DNA of 64,000 nucleotides from contig CP111151.1 of assembly GCA_026367775.1 (NCBI GenBank), forward strand, positions 4,960,001 to 5,024,000. The letters are read 5' to 3'. Of the stretch, positions 11,180 to 21,773 are shown one piece after another. The notes below the pieces were generated by a model. The model searched no databases, was not told the origin of the DNA, and worked only from the letters and a program-made list of their open reading frames with translations. Position 1 is the stretch's first letter. Each line of letters begins with the position of its first letter. A program made the position numbers and the translations under genes. The stretch comes from Exserohilum rostratum. Its lineage: Eukaryota; Ascomycota; Dothideomycetes; Pleosporales; Pleosporaceae.

Positions 11180-12329
11180 ATGTTCGTACCGCGAGCGCTG
11201 AGGCTCAAGGGCGTCCGCGAAAAGCCGCGGCCTAAAACTTCCAACCCGCCAGCGAACAATGCCTCATCCGACCATGAGGAAGCGCTGGTCGAGGCTATGC
11301 AAAAAACAAGTACAAACTCTCCTACTTACCAGCCAGAAGAACAGATTGACCTCAGACCTCCCAAATCTGGTCCTAGATTTACTACCAGACAAGTCACACA
11401 AGAGTATGTTGCTCAGCTTGCTGCTGGCATCGAGCTCATCTTCACCGACTACGCCCACCAAGAAGAGGAACGGGCAAAGTGGCTTGAAGATCATTACCGG
11501 ACGGTAGATGGAGAAGAAAAGTGTGCGTATTTCAACCTCCGAGAATGTGCACAGCTGACCCACGGTCTCAGATATCCATCTTACGGCCATACTCGAGCAC
11601 CCCAACATCTCGTCGCTCAAACCCGAGGCTTCTCAAATCCTCCTTCAGCAAGCTCTCCAAACCCACCCCTCCAAGATACTCGAGGTCTCAAATAACGGCT
11701 ATCATGTCCGCCGCAAGCCCTCTTCATACCCTCCCAAATATCTACCCCACAACTCGTTCGAAGTAGTCGATGATGATGGCCTGGCATTCTGGGACCAGCG
11801 CACCATCTATGTTGAACCGCACATACGCAATCTTTGCCAAACACCTGCCAGAGTAGCTCAATGGCTCGTAGAGCATGGTCAGTTGCGCCCAAAGTGGCTA
11901 CCTGTACAAGCAGTGCATATGCTGTGGAATAGTTGCGCTTTTGTTGTTCTCAGCGCCAGTGTTATGCATGAAGATGTCTGGCAAAAGTGGAGAGATGCAG
12001 ACAAACCAGAGAACTGGAAAATCATGACAAAAGTTGAGCACACAAAACGCACAGCAGAATATGTTGCGTTGCTCGAAAAGCAGAACCCAAGAGGAATGCG
12101 CAAGACTAAAATCAACGACAGTGATCTTCCGCCGATTGCCCGACCAGCAGCGCTTCCATTGGCTGTGGAGGTGGCTCCGGAAGATCCGAGCAATGATGGT
12201 CAACAGCCGAAGAAGAAGCGGAAGAGACGAAAGCCAAACAAATCCAGCAACGACAAAGGCGATGCTGATGCTCCTGGAGTTGCAGCTGAAGATGCAGGTA
12301 CTGAACCTAGCGCTAAGCGTAGAGGCTGA
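11180..12329 (+). CDS. Conserved-looking hypothetical protein with basic C-terminal tail
   Basis: Function not recognised. Two exons, 11180-11522 and 11572-12329, give 366 residues. The donor at 11523 (GTGCGT) was chosen because it is the one that brings exon 2 into the only long open frame, yielding EEK-YIHLTAILEHPN. Exon 1 begins MFVPRALRLKGVREKPRP, a basic start that could serve as a mitochondrial or nuclear signal. The middle is a compact soluble domain (RTIYVEPHIRN, then RVAQWLVEHGQLRPKWLP, then the hydrophobic CAFVVLSASVMHEDVWQKW). The C-terminus is low-complexity with a strong basic cluster (KKKRKRRKP) that looks like a nuclear localisation signal. It is divergent from the WBP11-like gene, which hints at a nuclear or RNA-related role, but this is only inference from context. 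Confidence 0.8.
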
Positions 12330-12780
12330 AGCAATCATTACAATATTGCACCGAGTACCGCGCGGATGCACGCCAACGTCTAACCCTTACGAACTCGAGA
12401 TGCATACTTGGCCTGCATAGCCCCAATGCAGGGCTTTGCTACCCCATATCGAAAGCAGATAGTCTCATCTGACGGCCTTAGTAGCCTTTGTTAATATCCC
12501 CAACTTACCCCGCTTGCTTGTTAGCACTGACGTCTGAAGATTCCGAAACTTAATAGAAGACGACTCGAACAATCATGTTCAACGCCGTGGATTGAGCCGA
12601 GGATGGACATAGTTGCGAGGGGTTGGTCTTACGTACTGCCGTTAACTCTGCCATAGCCTCTTCATCCATGAATAATTTCGATATTCTACTTTGTCCTTCG
12701 CCATCGTAACAGTGTCTCTTTTCTTTACATTTTGAGCAACTCAGCTGCTATTTTTGGATTTCGTACCAGGTGGAGCAACC
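12330..12780. other. Intergenic, acyl-CoA ligase promoter
   Basis: About 450 bp between two genes on the same strand. It contains the 3' flank of the 11180 gene and the presumed promoter of the ligase gene. No further gene was seen. Confidence 0.6.
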
Positions 12781-14645
12781 ATGACGACCATTGTGGAGAG
12801 AACAGGTGATGGCATCATCTACCGAGCATCCGAAACCTGTCCTATTCCGCATCTTGACTTCCTTACACTCTTGTTTGGTACGTCTGGCCCATCGGCACAG
12901 ATGCCCCCACGCCGTTGCTAGAGAGACGCGAGCATGAATTGACAGCTAATGCTAAATCTTGGTCAGATTCAGAACATTGTCTAGCAAAAGAAGAAACGCC
13001 CATTCACATCTCAGCCGCCGATCCAAGCTTGGTATTAACCAAATCGCGCGCCCGCCACCTAATACATGCAACATCCGCAGCTCTCCGCAAACACTTTGGT
13101 ATTGGTGCATATGGCCCTGGGAAAGATATATGTTCTGTCGTTTCAACAGGTCACTATCTGGTTGCTGTGATTCTGTTCGGTGTCATTGGCGGCGGAGGTG
13201 TCTATTCTGCAGCATCTGCAGCTAGTACGGCCAGCGAGCTTAGCAAGCAGCTCCAAGATGCTGGCTCTAAGATTCTCGTGACGACTGCGATTACAAGAGC
13301 GAATGCTGTCCAAGCTGCAGAGACGGCGGGATGGGGAAGAAACGGAGGTGGGAGAGTGCTCGTCATGAGCGAAGGAAGAGACTGGATGCTCCAGGTGGTC
13401 GGTGAGAATGGTCAACTAGGTCCAAATCTCATTGATGAGAATGACAAGCTACCATGGCAAAGAATTACAGATTCACATGAGCTTGAGAACAGTCTTATTG
13501 TCATGATTTATAGCTCTGGCACTACCGGACTGCCGAAAGGTATGTACAGAAAAGGCAATGGGATATAATTGCACGTCAAAAACAGCCACAAACTGATGCT
13601 TTCTCTAGCCGTCAAACTTTCCCATCAAAATCTCGTCGCGCAGGCCATACTCTCGGGTAAAGTACAGCACAAATGGGTAGAAACGAAGCGACCAGACTTC
13701 CAATACAAAACTATTGCTCACTTGCCTGTTGCTCACATTGCTGGCATATACGGCATCCTGGTCAAACCCTTCATGGCGGGCGGTACCGTGTATTGGATGC
13801 CCAAGTTCGACTTTGGCCAGCTTCTCCAGTACAGCAGAAAATATCGCATTACGTACCTTTCATCTGCACCCCCCGTCTGGCTGCTGATTGCAAAGTCTCC
13901 CGAAGTTACAGACCAATTTAGAACGGTAGAGGTTGCAATGAACGGTGCGGCCCCTCTGGGCAAGGAGGTGCAAAGTGCTGCTAGCCAGAAGCTTGGCGGG
14001 CCAGATTGCTTCATTGGGCAAACGTGGGGGCTGTCGGAAACAACAGGCAGTTCTACACTGACACCTCCGGGGATGCACGACGATACTGGCTCGGTTGGGC
14101 CTCTAATTCCCAATGTGGTGGCTCGCATCATTGACAATAATGGCCGAGATGTTGAGCCAGGACAGCAAGGAGAAGTGCTTCTCAAAGGGCCGGTGGTATT
14201 CAAGGGGTACTACAAAAATGAAGCTGCCACCAAGGAAACGTTTACAGGAGACTGGTTCCACACGGGCGATATTGTGGAGTTCCGCAACGGCTTGTTTTAC
14301 ATTGTCGACCGTAAGAAGGAACTAATCAAATACAAAGGCTTACAAGTTGCACCCGCAGAACTCGAGGCTTTGTTACTCAGTCATCCAGATATCGTGGATG
14401 CGGCTGTTATTGGAGTCGGAACGGATGATGGGCACAATGAAGTTCCCAGGGCATATGTCGTTGCTGACCAGAAGAAGATTAGTGGCACGGAAATTGCGGA
14501 GTTTGTGAAGAAAAATGTGGCAAACTACAAGCAGTTGAGAGGGGGTGTTGTTTTCGTGGACGCTATACCTAAAAATCCAAGTGGAAAAATTCTGAGGAAG
14601 GACTTGAGGGCGTTGGCGAAGCGTGAGAAGGAAGCAAAGTTGTAG
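12781..14645 (+). CDS. Peroxisomal AMP-dependent acyl-CoA ligase, 4CL-like
   Basis: ANL-superfamily enzyme predicted to activate a carboxylic acid (aryl or fatty acid) with ATP and CoA via an acyl-adenylate. Three exons, 12781-12877, 12967-13539 and 13609-14645, give 568 residues. Intron 1 ends at CAG 12964-12966, preceded by a CTAAT branch-like site, and restores TLLF-DSEHCLAKEE. Intron 2 restores GLPK-AVKLSHQN. The P-loop-like core YSSGTTGLPK, the WGLSETTGSSTLTP segment (A5), the DWFHTGDIV segment (A7), the hinge VDRKKELIKYKG (A8) and PKNPSGKILRK with the catalytic Lys (A10) are all present, so it should be active. The C-terminus is AKL, a good PTS1 peroxisomal import signal, consistent with the fungal peroxisomal 4CL-like/long-chain ligases. 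The substrate cannot be deduced. There are no adjacent PKS or NRPS genes. Confidence 0.93.
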
Positions 14646-14878
14646 TGTTGTTGCAGATTACCCCACGTACAGACACGTATCTTCCACTGTTTCAAGGAGC
14701 CGCATCTCATAGTGAAGCATCCCCGGTCGGGCGTAAACTGCCAGTCACCTTACGAGTGCACGCACGTGGCTTCGGGATTGACCGCGCAGCCGAGGCACAT
14801 GACATCACCAGGTGTAGGCGCAAACTTACTTTTGGCCACTACCCTGACCTCAACTTTGCCCCTCTACAGATCAGTACC

Positions 14879-15845
14879 ATGCCTCGCACAGCGGTATATC
14901 CTCACAGCTCTCTTGCGCAGACTGTTCTAATCCCCACTGTAGCAACAAAACGAGCAGATTCGCGAGGCACTCGCCTCCGTGAATGATGGCGGCCAACAAA
15001 TTGATGCGATAGCGAGGATAAGGGGATGGTTTCGCCCAAAAGATGAAAGCACTTCCTACATAGTCGTGCAAGAATATCTCCAAGAGAAAATCGACATGGA
15101 CGAAGTTGCATCGCGTTTGTTTCAGCCAATTGACGAGAAGATTACTTCTGCTCGTCTTGACGATGTCGACTTCATGGACCTCTGGTACAGCATCATCCAC
15201 TCAGCAAGACGTGTTCCGTACCATCAGAACAGCGGAGACTGCGGCCACAACAAACTTGTCGACGTGATCAAGGCATTTAAAGAGCACGCCGTGCCAAACA
15301 ATGAGATCTACAACTATCTCTACAACGAGATGACCGACTTTGGACTGGCTTGTCGTGAGGCTTACAACGACGTTCCCGCCGCGCACAATGGCTTCATCGA
15401 CAAGGAAATCGAAGCCTGGGCAAATTTGAATGCGCTCTATGCTCTTGTGACGCAGAACGACGTTTACGACCTCTCGATCTATGCGATATACGCCATGCGG
15501 ACTGCTCTTGAGGACTTGCCCGTCGATGACCCTTTTTCTACCGCCAACCAGAAATACGACGCCAATATCCCTGCTGCCGCCGCCTGGGTTTTCAACAATG
15601 GACATGCGCTCTTTCGACTAGAAAAGAACCTTACACCATCTAATAGCAAAGCGGGTAACCCCGGAAAAGGTGGAGAACTCTGGAAAGGGAGGTCTGAGTT
15701 TAGCAAGGAGCGATGGGCGCTGTGGAAAGAGAGGTTTGCGGCAGTTGGGAAGATGAATGATGTCAAGGATCAAACTAGGGCTATTGCGAGGGATGCGGTT
15801 GAGTCTATGGAAAGGAGTGAGACGTATGAGCCAATGCGAGGTTAG
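14879..15845 (+). CDS. DUF3632 family fungal protein
   Basis: A cytosolic-looking 305-residue protein of a fungus-specific family with no known function. Exon 1 is tiny (14879-14893, encoding MPRTA). An intron of 49 nt with a CTAAT branch site leads to exon 2 (14943-15845). The model was chosen because exon 2 has no in-frame ATG before residue 45 and is open back to the acceptor at 14941-14942, encoding QQNEQIREALASVNDGG. Family-like features are LDDVDFMDLWYSIIHSARRV, then the KLVDVIKAFKEH helix, then a conserved EIEAWANLNALYALV segment. No signal peptide or membrane helix is present. The gene starts 233 bp after the ligase stop on the same strand; a functional link is not evident. Confidence 0.75.
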
Positions 15846-16016
15846 CGCATTGCTTGTGTTTGTATTATTCATGTCGACTTTGGTTTTGCAGATTCATGTG
15901 TTGCAGCAGACATCGGTTTTTGACACGCAAATTGTGGACCACCGCACCTCCATCTCACCTCGTATTCGCAAAATACCAGTGTACCCAAAAACGCATTCCC
16001 AATTTCAAACGGAGAT
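15846..16016. other. 3' flank of the DUF3632 gene
   Basis: A short non-coding stretch between the DUF3632 stop codon and the B-box-like motif at 16017. Nothing else was seen. Confidence 0.5.
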
Positions 16017-16280
16017 GATTCGAACCCGCCACAGATCACTCTTACACCAAAGCACGCGGGCAGCGCCCCTCAAATCGGTAGGTCCGCTCGCGGATCCAGC
16101 GTCGCAGCCGAGGCTCTAGCACCAAAAAAATTCCAGATCGGGTGGCGCACTGTTCCGATCTCACGAAGCTAACGGAACACCAGCAAAAGGGACAGGGGTT
16201 GTCTGGGCCACCACCGCTCTACCAAACTACAAAAGGCCTAATGGGGGCGGAGCGGCCGCCCAATTCTGAGGCAAATATAC
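16017..16280 (-). ncRNA. Candidate RNA polymerase III transcribed small RNA unit
   Basis: Read on the minus strand, in order: a TATATTT box (about 16280-16274), an A-box-like TAGTTTGGTAGAGC (16229-16216), a T7 terminator (16130-16124), and a perfect-core B box GGTTCGAATC (16026-16017) about 98 nt past the terminator. The spacing (TATA about -30, A box about +20, terminator about +118, B box about +222) matches the layout of yeast SNR6 (U6). The RNA itself is not U6, because ACAGAGA is absent. It is not a tRNA either, since the stem next to the B box does not pair. The predicted transcript contains a 7-bp hairpin TGTTCCG/CGGAACA and an alternative, overlapping GATCGG/CCGATC hairpin just before the T run. 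The identity and the transcription start are inferred. Confidence 0.4.
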
Positions 16281-17031
16281 CCACTTGTTACCGCCCTGAA
16301 ATCTGCATGTGGCGATGACGGCTCGGGAGAGGGGGAAGGTGACCTAGACCCCTCTGGCGGGCTACCAAGACACAAGCATTTACCAGCATTTCCCGGCGGC
16401 GCCAGCGCCAGAAGAGAAAAAAATACACTCCGAAGTTCTAGCGGCAGGCGGCCTGAGTGACGTGTGAGGGTGCTTTCTGCCTAGCAGGACCGAAATGGAA
16501 GAAGCATCGTCCGTGGTTTTTGGTCGAGAACTTGTATGAAAGTAGAAGTACAAGGCGTGCGGTGTAGCTAGTATAGATCCAGAAATCCGTGCGAGAGATA
16601 TAGATGCGGAAGTAAGGTTCCGTAGTAAGAGCATCGTGAGTGGTTGTAGATGCATGCAGGGATCAGCGATGTTGGGACTCTGCTAGGGACGGAGCGCTGC
16701 AATGGTTAGTTAGTTTTGTAGGGGACGGGTGAAAAAAGACCAGGGAGTCAAGGGACGTTACAAGGCCGGACCATGCACTCGTCCTCTGTATAAAGTAACA
16801 AGGACCCTGCAAACAAAAAAGAGTGGGATACGAAACATCATTACTACTTACTACCATCATCATCATATCATACATACAAGCTGATCATCTGCTCCCCAGC
16901 TCCACATATTTGGCTTTCAGGAATCATACGTCCTATCCAACCAGATTATATCCCGCAGTACCTAATACCTTGATTACGACACTGCGTTGCAAACCAGCCT
17001 TATATTTAATACTTTTATCATCATCGCCAAA
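16281..17031. other. Intergenic, upstream of the GlcG/HbpS-like gene
   Basis: About 750 bp without a supportable gene. The part near 16840-17031 is presumed to be the promoter and leader of the gene starting at 17032. An ATC/ATCAT-rich patch lies near 16855-16870. Confidence 0.55.
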
Positions 17032-17550
17032 ATGCGTTTCTTCAGCACCCTCCTGAGCGTCACTTCGCTGACAGCCCTTGCCACCGCCCAAATGAACACT
17101 ACAAACGGCATTGGCAGCACGCCTACCCAGCGCCACGTCATTTCCGCCGACCAAGCCCAAATCGCCATCAACGCCGCCATCAAGAACGCTACCGCCCTCC
17201 AGATCCCAGAGAACATTGCTGTCGTCGACAATGCTGGTCTCCTCGTTGCTTTCCACCGCATGGACAACGCATACATTGGCTCCATTGATATCAGCCACAA
17301 GAAGGCGCGCACAGCTGTGCTGTTCAACGGCATGACAACCGCCGATTTGTACGCTGCGGTGCAGCCTGGTGCCCCTCTCTACGGCGTCGAGAACACAAAC
17401 GGAGGACTCGTTGTATTCGGTGGTGGCCTCCCCGTTTACCTTGATGGAAAGCTAATCGGTGGTGTGGGTGTTAGCGGAGGAAGCGTAGACCAAGATTTGA
17501 GTGTTGCGCATGCGGCGGTTAAGGCGTTGGGGGCTGCGGCTAAGGCGTAG
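17032..17550 (+). CDS. Secreted GlcG/HbpS-like (haem-degrading fold) protein
   Basis: An intronless 172-residue protein with a signal peptide (MRFFSTLLSVTSLTALATA) and one GlcG/HbpS domain (DUF336, Pfam haem-degrading family). Bacterial HbpS binds haem and iron as an extracellular octamer and senses redox stress; GlcG is a glycolate-operon partner of unknown role. Seen here are the family's NAAIKNATAL start helix, the IAVVDNAGLLVAFHRMDNA core, the SHKKARTA helix, and the glycine-rich end GGLPVYLDGKLIGGVGVSGG. No Cys is present in the mature part. The ATG was chosen because it gives the signal peptide directly after a short leader. A role in binding haem or metal outside the cell is an inference. 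The family is scattered in fungi. Confidence 0.88.
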   Translation: MRFFSTLLSVTSLTALATAQMNTTNGIGSTPTQRHVISADQAQIAINAAIKNATALQIPENIAVVDNAGLLVAFHRMDNAYIGSIDISHKKARTAVLFNGMTTADLYAAVQPGAPLYGVENTNGGLVVFGGGLPVYLDGKLIGGVGVSGGSVDQDLSVAHAAVKALGAAAKA

Positions 17551-18956
17551 ACGCGTCTAAGGCGCGTTGTGGGGAAGGGGGCGGAAGGGGGTAAAGAAGC
17601 CTATTTTTAAAAATAGGAGGTGGCGATGGGGAATCTGGCCAACATGCTTTTCATGAAAGGGTTAGGGGGAGGATTCTTTAATTCTAAGCCTTGCTTGCGC
17701 GTGGATGGCGGGCGAGGTGGCTTGTATATATTTGATAATGATAGAATACCTTGGGTGGGGATCAAAAGTAGTAGTGCAACTGAGATGGGTGTGGTGTGCT
17801 ATGTCTCGCTTTGTTAGTATCAATGAATATCGGGTTGATACCTATTTCACAAAGACAATATCCTGACCTTTCTTTTTCTTTTTAATTTTGAAAACTTGAG
17901 GCATACTCATCGAAGAGTGTACATTTGATTTCTCACCTCAACATTTTCAATTTCTTGTAGCAGCTAACTTATCTTCTCCTTTATCGAATGATCCTATTTG
18001 GATTTTTTTGGTCCGTCTTGATGGCAATGAAGATGGTAATTAAGAATCATTCGATTTGAAGCATTTGAGACTCCGGGAATTAGTCTTCGCGATCAATGCC
18101 GTGCTTGAACACTCTTCCGACCGCTGATGCACTTGAGAGTATTGTGAACGTGAATGACAATTCTTCAGAGAGGACTGATGTACTCGATGGAGACGATCAA
18201 ACGCGCTGTCTTTCTCATTGCGGTAAGGCCTCATAATTTTCTCATCTAATGGATGCATGCCCCGCTGAGCCAAGCCAAAGACTGAGGCTGTCAGATGGTC
18301 AGCTTGATGTCTGAGCTCGGCCGTTGTTTCAACCATATCTTGGCTGCAGGCTAAACCGCAGCATGTTCATCTCCTTCGAAGGATTATTGAGATGTAGATA
18401 TTGTGATTTTATGCTGCCATGAGATTTTAATTGCTTTTTCGAACATATTCACGTGTACGATGTTTAATGCATTGTGTGAGAGAGAGCAAATGCAACCAAT
18501 TGACATGAAGAAAACTGCCGATGGTTATCGGTTTCAGCGGAGGGCAAGGGTTGCGCGATGTTTGCAAAATGTCAAACTGGAGGTGACCGAACATTCGTCC
18601 GAATAGGAGCACAGAGTCATTTCGTACGAGCTGCGGCCAAGTTAATTAAATATACTTCTTATAGAAGCCGTCGCTTTGGAAAATGATGTCAAACAATCCG
18701 TTTTTTCTCAAGTCGACCTCTCGAACGGCTGTGATGATGAGTGAATGGCGAAAAAACAAATCAACCCCCTGAACCTTATTTGGAGTGTGACTATGCCAGA
18801 ATCACCATTCATTCTTCACAGTATGCTCTGGTGAGATAGCCCCTTTCCATGCGCTCCGGTCTTGCATGAGCTGTCGTCAGCAGCGAGCTTTAAGACCTTG
18901 TCGTTCTTTCTACTGTGCCCGTTGACCGTCGTAACTGTCGCGTCGCGTGTTCCAAA
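17551..18956. other. AT-rich intergenic stretch
   Basis: About 1.4 kb, visibly AT-rich between about 17820 and 18720. It carries one odd 98-codon open frame on the minus strand (18336-18040) that is not low-complexity but has no recognised family. It may be a decayed gene or element; no terminal repeats were seen. Confidence 0.5.
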
Positions 18957-20110
18957 ATGTTTCAGAGGCTGGACATAACCACTACAACCGCCCCTCCAAA
19001 AAGTACAAGTAACCCCGCCACCATGGAACTGCTCAACGAGAAAATTCGCTGTCGGAATGACCGGAACAACCCAATTGCAGCCACGGAGACTTCAGCACGA
19101 AAGCAGAGGCTCATTAAGAATCCGGTCAATGCCGTCAAAATTGCTGCGCCTGCTGCAAGGGTCGCACTGACAGGGTCCATTGTGTCTTTCCTTCCCCTTG
19201 GATCGTATACAGCCATGTTTTCGATACTCGCCATGTCGTTCGCGAGCAGCCGGCTCCAGAGTCAGGTGGTGGGCGGCGCAATTGCGTTCGTCCACGCGGG
19301 TGGTCTGTCTGGCTTTGAAGGAAAGGTCCTGGCGTTGTTGAGCTTCATAAGCTTCAGTGCCGCATTCGGTAAGTCTAGGCGTCTCCACATTACTCCTAAT
19401 AATTGCGTGTTAATAAACAAATAGACATTCTGGACGGTCCACTACATGCAATATACAAAAGTTCCATACACGACATCGGAATCGTTCAGGACACACTGAC
19501 TGCTATATGTGTGTCCATGTTCTTTGAGCTACTGGTACTTTTCTCGGCCATCTTCTTCGCCCTGCACAGGATATTTACGAATGCGCCCCGGTTTTCTGCC
19601 ACATCGTGGCGCAGGAGACTATCTATTGGTACGCTCGAATCACGCCGGCGATTGCTTGTCCAGGAGCTGAATTATCTGCACGGCATAGAAAGCTTCGCAG
19701 ACGAAGACAGCGACAGCTTGGGCTTGGGTATCGGCTTGGGCGTGAGATGGGACGCGCGGCTTCGCGCATATCAGGATTCAGTGTCGCATTTCTCGTCAGG
19801 AAACTCAAACTGTGAAGCGTCGCGTGAGGAGTGGTTCAAAGACAGGGAGACGTTCGACGATGCATGTGATGCTGAAGCTCAGAGAGGGAGGTGTGCGGAA
19901 GACGCGGAAAGGCGGACCCAAGCCTTGTTCAACGACGTGAACCGTCTCATAGACGATTGCGATGGCCTCGACACTGCGCAGTGGGATGAAGCTATTGCAG
20001 TACTAAACGAACCCCAAGGCGGTGATGTTGTGGAGGACGAGTGGCTCCATCTCGACAGGTCGCTAGCTGCGTTCGGAGGCGAGTCGGATATAATAACAAG
20101 GCAGCTGTAA
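18957..20110 (+). CDS. Hypothetical membrane protein with acidic cytosolic tail
   Basis: Function not recognised. Two exons, 18957-19368 and 19425-20110, give 365 residues. The intron (GTAAGT donor, ATAG acceptor, CTAAT inside) restores SAAF-DILDGPLHA. The first in-frame ATG (18957) is used. Exon 1 has two hydrophobic stretches, around IVSFLPLGSYTAMFSILAM and the Gly/Ala-rich VVGGAIAFVHAGG region plus VLALLSFISFSAAF. Exon 2 has a strong third one (ICVSMFFELLVLFSAIFFAL). The C-terminal 170 residues are charged and acidic, with EELNYLHG-like and AEAQRGRCAEDAERR helices that could form a coiled coil. The layout suggests an integral membrane protein with a long C-terminal tail, of a kind common in Pleosporales as lineage-restricted proteins. 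Confidence 0.75.
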
Positions 20111-20382
20111 ACCTACAGTCGGACATATGAGTATATACATGTACAATATAATCAGGATGCAAGCCAACACGTTAACTAGCCCGTTACCCTCAAACATCGG
20201 ATCGCCACTGTGCAGGTCAGGAGTATGCACCAGCCACAGTGGCGGTGCGCCAAGGGGCTAGCCGGTTGCGGGCTAGAGCGCTCGCTCGCGCGCCCACAGG
20301 TCCCAACTCCAATATTGCACACAAGTCGCGAACGACGACAACCCCACGACTAACACACAGGTATCACGCCAACACCGCCAAC
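20111..20382 (+). promoter_or_regulatory. eL24 promoter and leader
   Basis: The space before the eL24 start holds a GC-rich patch (GCTCGCTCGCGCGCCC near 20279-20295) followed by a C/A-rich leader. No TATA box was seen, as is usual for ribosomal protein genes. Inference from position. Confidence 0.45.
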
Positions 20383-21207
20383 ATGCGTACCTACGACGAC
20401 TCCTTCAGCGGTCAAAAGATCTACCCGGGCAAGGTGCGTTAGAATGCCGCTCCCTGTCCCGACGCTCGCCGCCGCCAGATGTCGACATTCGGCTATCGCG
20501 ACGCAACCACGCGAAGACCTGGCGGGGGACGATGGGAGACCACAATGGGTTGGGCATTGGCTGATTGCTTCTACAGGGCAAGCTTTACATCCGTGGTGAC
20601 AGCAAGATCTTCCGCTTCCAGAACGGAAAGAGCGAGTCCCTTTTCCTCCAGCGCAAGAACCCTCGCAAGATTCACTGGACCACTCTCTACCGAAGGGCGC
20701 ACAAGAAGGGTATCTCTGAGGTTAGTCGCCGCAATTCTGCACGCACACATGCACGCTGCTGGGGGAATGTGTTTTGGAGGGCAGTGAATGATGACATCAG
20801 TCTACGCTGCGGAAGATGTACGCGGCATAGCGAACATCGCCACCGGCCATGTTGTTGTCGTTCCCCTCGCAGCTTGCAATTCATCTCGCTGCGAACTCTG
20901 CTAACCGCCATTCCCACTACAGGAAGTCGCCAAGAAGCGCACCCGCCGCACAGTCAAGCACCAGCGTGCCATCGTCGGTGCCTCCCTCGACGTGATCAAG
21001 GAGCGCCGCAGCCAACGTCCCGAGGCCCGTGCCGCTGCCCGCAGCGCCGCCATCAAGGAGGGCAAGGAGAAGAAGGCCGCCGCCGAGTCAGCAAGGAAGG
21101 CTGAGAAGGCCAAGAACGCTGCCGCCTCCGCTCGAGGCAACGCCGCCAAGGTCAGCAAGCAGGGTGCCAAGGGTGCCGCACCAAAGGTGCAGGCAAGGAC
21201 TCGTTAA
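20383..21207 (+). CDS. RPL24: 60S ribosomal protein eL24
   Basis: A component of the large cytosolic ribosomal subunit, at the subunit interface where it forms an intersubunit bridge. Three exons, 20383-20433, 20577-20720 and 20923-21207, give 159 residues, the usual length. The N-terminus MRTYDDSFSGQKIYPGK and the exon 2 segment RGDSKIFRFQNGKSE are near-universal. Exon 2 ends HKKGISE and exon 3 starts EVAKKRTRRTVKHQRAIVG, as in other eL24 proteins. The C-terminal half is an Ala/Lys-rich helix (KEGKEKKAAAESARKAEK). The two introns are relatively long (143 and 202 nt), common in fungal ribosomal protein genes. Codon use is strongly C-ending, fitting high expression. Confidence 0.97.
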
Positions 21208-21773
21208 GCGGATCGATACGGCGTGCATAGTCTGGGTTATGGCTGGTTTTTCGGGATGACTCGGTGTTCCTTTACTCTCTGAATCTCTCTTCCGATAAAC
21301 TTGCGGAAAAATGGAATGAATGGAAATGGCACTCATGGCTTGACATGTTTCTGGATCGGTGTACCGGACACTGTCCCATCTTAAAGCATCTGGCGCCGTA
21401 GGGCAAATGCAATACCATCCTCACGAAAAAGTACTGCCATCCAAAAGTCATGTGGTGTCAGTGCTAACAATGTATACTACTGCGACCGCTACCGGGTGAT
21501 TTGATGGAGACCTTGAAAGGCCACAAAGGGTAGGGGGAAAGAAGGTAGCTGTTTTCATTTCCATTGCATCCCCCATACGCCACCGGTATCGTTCATGTTC
21601 GCAACAATGGACCTAAAACTCATCAAGTCATAATTGTCAATGTGCTGATATTATTTTTAATCATGCATACACTGTTGTACACCAGCATACTAACCATCTC
21701 TCTCAAACATACACTAAAGTTGGCCATGGATGTCTATCATCTCCCCAAGCTCCAAAGCTGTATACTCACACGA
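21208..21773. other. Convergent 3' flanks of eL24 and the GFA-like gene
   Basis: About 570 bp between converging genes. It contains the two 3' UTRs and nothing else recognisable. Confidence 0.6.

Noticed and set aside
12878..12900. A 23-nt intron in the acyl-CoA ligase (acceptor CACAG at 12896-12900)
   Set aside because: Far below the length of any intron here. The acceptor at 12964-12966 has a branch-like CTAAT site and restores the expected DSEHCLAKEE segment.
16010..16100. tRNA gene suggested by the GGTTCGAATC motif on the minus strand
   Set aside because: The bases on either side of the T-loop-like motif do not form a 5-bp T stem and no matching acceptor stem, D arm or anticodon arm is found next to it. 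It is treated as an isolated B box instead.
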